The notes under the pieces were generated by a model, which saw nothing but the letters and a program-made list of their open reading frames with translations, had not been told where the DNA came from and did no database searches. A stretch of DNA of 64,000 bases, taken from the NCBI GenBank assembly GCA_024663395.1, contig JANFAH010000107.1, positions 1-64,000 on the forward strand, in the 5' to 3' direction. The stretch's first letter is position 1, and each line of letters starts with the position of its first letter. A program made the position numbers and the translations under genes. This document shows, piece after piece, positions 61,128-64,000 of this stretch. This DNA is from Pisolithus tinctorius (taxonomy: Eukaryota; Basidiomycota; Agaricomycetes; Boletales; Pisolithaceae).

Positions 61128-62081
61128 GTATCCCCCTCTTAGGGGTTGAACCCATGAGACCCCTGTGAGAGTGGTAGGCTGAGTCCAGACTTTGGCTGAG
61201 TTTGAAAAAACTGGTACTTGTGACCTGCTAAGCCCTTTGCATCTTTCTTCTGCATTCTATCTCATCATGTCTGATTCAAGGCTGACCATCATGACCAACA
61301 GTGACAAAGGCTGGGTGTTAAGTACAGGTTTACCCTCAGGTGACTGGGCTTCAAGACTGGGTGACAGGGGCTAAGTCCAGGTGACCAAAGTCAAGGCCAG
61401 GAGACAGGGGCCAAGTCTGGTTGGACCAGAGTTAAGGCTGGGAGTCAGGGGTTAAGTCTGGAGGACCAGACTTAAGGCCAGGAGTGCAGGAATAAGGCCA
61501 GTAGCATGGGAAACTGACTGGTCTTGGAGCATGCACAGGGGGAAGCTGGTCTGGGGTTGGATCTACCTCCCTTGGTCTCAGCTTATGTGCTGTACCCTTA
61601 TGCAAGCTGGGGAGAGGTCTGGGACAGGGGCCAGGGATAGCTTAAGGCTTGGCCTTAGCTATAGAGTAGACTTGAGGGGTAATATGGAGTTGAGGGTAAT
61701 ACTAAGTTGATATTCTGACTGAGGTGCTATGAAGTATGTACAGGGGTTAAATACACAAGGCTGGTCCAGGGTAATGAACATAAAGCTGCACTTGTTAATA
61801 AGCTGTTAGTGAGATGATTAGCAAGGTGAGGATAGCCACAGTGGCTGTGCCAAGGCTAATAGCCAAAGTCTGGGTGACTGGCATAACTAGAGTCAGACAA
61901 AAGGACCAGACTAAATATAATACAAACAAAGGAAAACAGACTAGAGTTATGTCTGGATGACCCAGACATGGACCTGGGAGGACCAGGGTGGAGCACCAAG
62001 GCTGGGAGGCTGGAGTGGACTGGAGATAGGGGTAAAATACTGGACTTGACTGGAGTTAGGGGCTAGGGGTCTGGACTGGAC
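61128..62081. other. Decayed gypsy interior, no coding recognised
   Basis: Begins with the polypurine-tract complement. The rest is CpG-poor and rich in degenerate ccaggagnnaggg-like words (61,380-61,520). I recognise no gag or pol motif, so a large deletion or a non-autonomous element is likely. Confidence 0.45.
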
Positions 62082-62500
62082 TGTCAAATTCATAATGTCC
62101 AGGTTGAGTCCAGACTGGAGACCAAAGTGTGCACAAGGCCAAGAGGGGTCAGGGTCAGAGGTGTAACAGAGATACAGAGGGGTGGACCGATTGGACTTAG
62201 TGACTGGGGTTACAGTGCTATTCCCTTGCATGGGTCTCAGTCTGAGTCTGAGGCTGAGGCAGGGTTATCAGAGTAACTTAGTTGATTTCAGACTGAGGGG
62301 ATACAGGCTGAGTATCTACAGGTTTATATACTAGAGACAACTATAGTACAGAGACTGGTAATGCCAGTCTCACAAAGATTGCTAAGATGATTGGTAAGAC
62401 AAGTATTAGTAATGTATGACAAAGATGATGGAGACCAGGACAGGGCAGACCAGGGACAAGACTGGGCAGGGCTTAACTGAAGTGACACACACTGCAAAGC
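62082..62500 (-). repeat. Family-2 LTR fragment, cut by a family-1 LTR
   Basis: Starts TGTCAAATTCATAATG and follows the LTR at 60,599 (shared caaagatngctaagntgattgg, aactgaagtgaca) until ctgcaaagc, where the family-1 LTR begins. Confidence 0.75.
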
Positions 62501-63226
62501 TGTCAAGTCCAGGCCTACTCCGACCAACTCCGACGCTATATAAGGTCTAGAGAAGGGTTCGGAAGCAAGTCTGACACAGAAGAACAGAATTCCGACTAGC
62601 AGAGTGTTGGCAGGAACGAAGACTGCTGAGACAAAGGCAGAGCAGAGTGAGGGTGTTGGGTTTAGCTTGTGCACTACCCCCTTGCATGATCTCAGCCCTT
62701 GTATTTCAGAGGGAGAGTACAGACAGAGAGTTGGAGATAACTCCAACAGGCAGAAGACGGAATCAGAGGGAGTAGGAACTAAGTTGATATTCATACTGAG
62801 GAATGGCAGAGTATGATACATGCTCTTATACTACTACGGAGGTACAGTAATCGGAATCGGAACTGACATATGGAGACCCATAAATTTTCAAGTAAAATTT
62901 CCTGGACAACGAATGAAGGGTAGATGGAGGACATATGAACAGGTAACATAGAACATCCAGAAAAGGAAACAGTCCAGACACTGGATCATGCGGTGTGCAT
63001 GCTGCGGAGTACCTGACTGCACACTGTCAGGGAGAAGTCTGAAGACAGTCACATGACCACTCAGAGAGCGGTCCGCTCGGTCCGGTAGGAGAACAACACA
63101 AGTCTGACAGCAGTCAGAGCGGAGATGGTTTGTAGATGATAGAAGGTGGGTGGAGTTGGTGCAGAGTGAGTGAATGACTGGCAGAAGAGGGTGTGGAGTG
63201 AGTAAAGACCTAGAGTGAATGCATGG
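62501..63226 (-). repeat. Family-1 LTR with more CpG retained
   Basis: TGTCAAGTCCAGGCC onward, colinear with 52,805-53,539, but the last bases (ttatgaca) are missing and no matching target duplication to the left AAAGC is found on the right. It keeps CpGs lost in other copies (ctccgacgct), so it is probably younger. Confidence 0.8.
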
Positions 63227-64000
63227 TGTGAGTCAAAGTGTGGAAAGGTGGTGAAAACCAACCAAAACCAACACAAAAGACAAATGTAGAGCGAGTGGTG
63301 GTGTGCCTCCACGGAACCTGGAGTGCAGAAACCTAAATGTGGGGGGGAACTTCAAGTAGAGGTGCTCCTGGCGCAAGTCATCAACGAGTTACGCAGGAGA
63401 AGATGAATGAGTGATGATTGGATGGGGGATGCTGAACAGAGTGAAGGTGTTCAGCCGAAAGGTACTTCAAGTAATGGACTTCAAGTAAACATGCTCCTTG
63501 CACAAGTCGATGACGAGTTATGCAGGAGTGGGAGGATGACTAAGCAGGACTTGCTGACTAAGTGTGGATGGAGCTTCAGATAATGAATGGTGGTAGATAG
63601 ACCCTTGATGGAGCCTCAACTACCAATGATATGAATGAAGACAGATAGACTCTTCCAAATGAGCCTCAACTGTCAACGACGAGATAGGTACTGAACTGAC
63701 TGCTGGACTGCTTCTGAATTGCTTCCTGATTGATTGTGGGTAGCTAAGTACATGGGGGTTTATATACTGAGGGGGGAGCACAGCTTGTGACAAACAGGGC
63801 ACAAACACTTGGTAAGTAATGAGTAAGGACTGAGTAATCATGATGAGTAAGCGAGAAATGAAAAGTAAGCAAGCAAAGAGGATTGGTAAGTATTGGCAAT
63901 GAACAAGTCAAGGATAGTCAAAATATCACAGAATGAGTCAAATAGAGTCAGAAACTGAGTAAGCGCACTGATATCACATTAGGGGGTGGTGATGCAAGTT
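63227..64000. other. Unassigned repeat-like sequence at window end
   Basis: Contains two diverged direct copies of about 50 bp (about 63,350-63,403 and 63,478-63,529; shared cttcaagta, gtgctcctggcgcaagtc-like, acgagttacgcaggag-like) and two gagcctcaact units. It ends near attagggggtgg, which looks like a retrotransposon polypurine tract. No gene recognised. Confidence 0.4.

Overview
This is a nuclear window from a filamentous basidiomycete, most likely an Agaricomycete. The evidence is many short GT-AG introns (about 45-60 nt) inside conserved eukaryotic genes, a Plavaka-type transposase, a chromodomain Ty3/gypsy element and a PIF/Harbinger element with a fungal MYB-like partner gene. Boletales is possible but not shown. 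Gene models were spliced by eye from homology and splice signals, so terminal exons and start codons are the least certain parts.

1-38,660 is gene-dense euchromatin. In order it holds class V myosin (+), an AN1 zinc-finger protein (-), VPS2/CHMP2 (+), COG4 (-), a UPF0538 protein (+), a YDJ1-type Hsp40 (-), a NIT2-type omega-amidase copy 1 (-), a Plavaka transposase (-) with two plus-strand companion genes, NIT2 copy 2 (-), a sphingosine/diacylglycerol kinase (+), UMP-CMP kinase (-), nucleoporin NUP37 (+), a Zn2Cys6 transcription factor (-), a single-pass membrane protein (+), GAR1 (-) and PEX6 (+). Most neighbours alternate in strand, so promoters are shared by divergent pairs (71-163 bp) and 3' ends converge (as close as 47 bp). 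The cellular roles are unrelated housekeeping: vesicle and organelle transport (MYO2, VPS2, COG4, PEX6), nucleotide and nitrogen metabolism, nuclear pore and rRNA pseudouridylation.

Between 14.9 and 25.3 kb a segment has been duplicated. Copy 2 carries the omega-amidase head-to-head with an intact kinase. Copy 1 carries an apparently intact omega-amidase but only a start-less scrap of the kinase. The Plavaka block lies between the copies.

38.7-64 kb is a nested transposon graveyard, almost free of CpG. Target-site duplications let the layers be ordered: an outer plus-strand gypsy remnant; a 13.9-kb minus-strand chromovirus (45,818-59,688, TSD ACTGT) inserted into it; and inside that a palindromic foldback element (TA TSD), a solo LTR and a 4.0-kb Harbinger element (TSD AAT). 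A second foldback copy, a truncated Tc1 element and further LTRs surround these. The Harbinger element is an island of normal CpG content with intact genes, so it is the youngest layer. CpG loss has also reached the 3' half of the neighbouring host gene PEX6 without breaking its reading frame.
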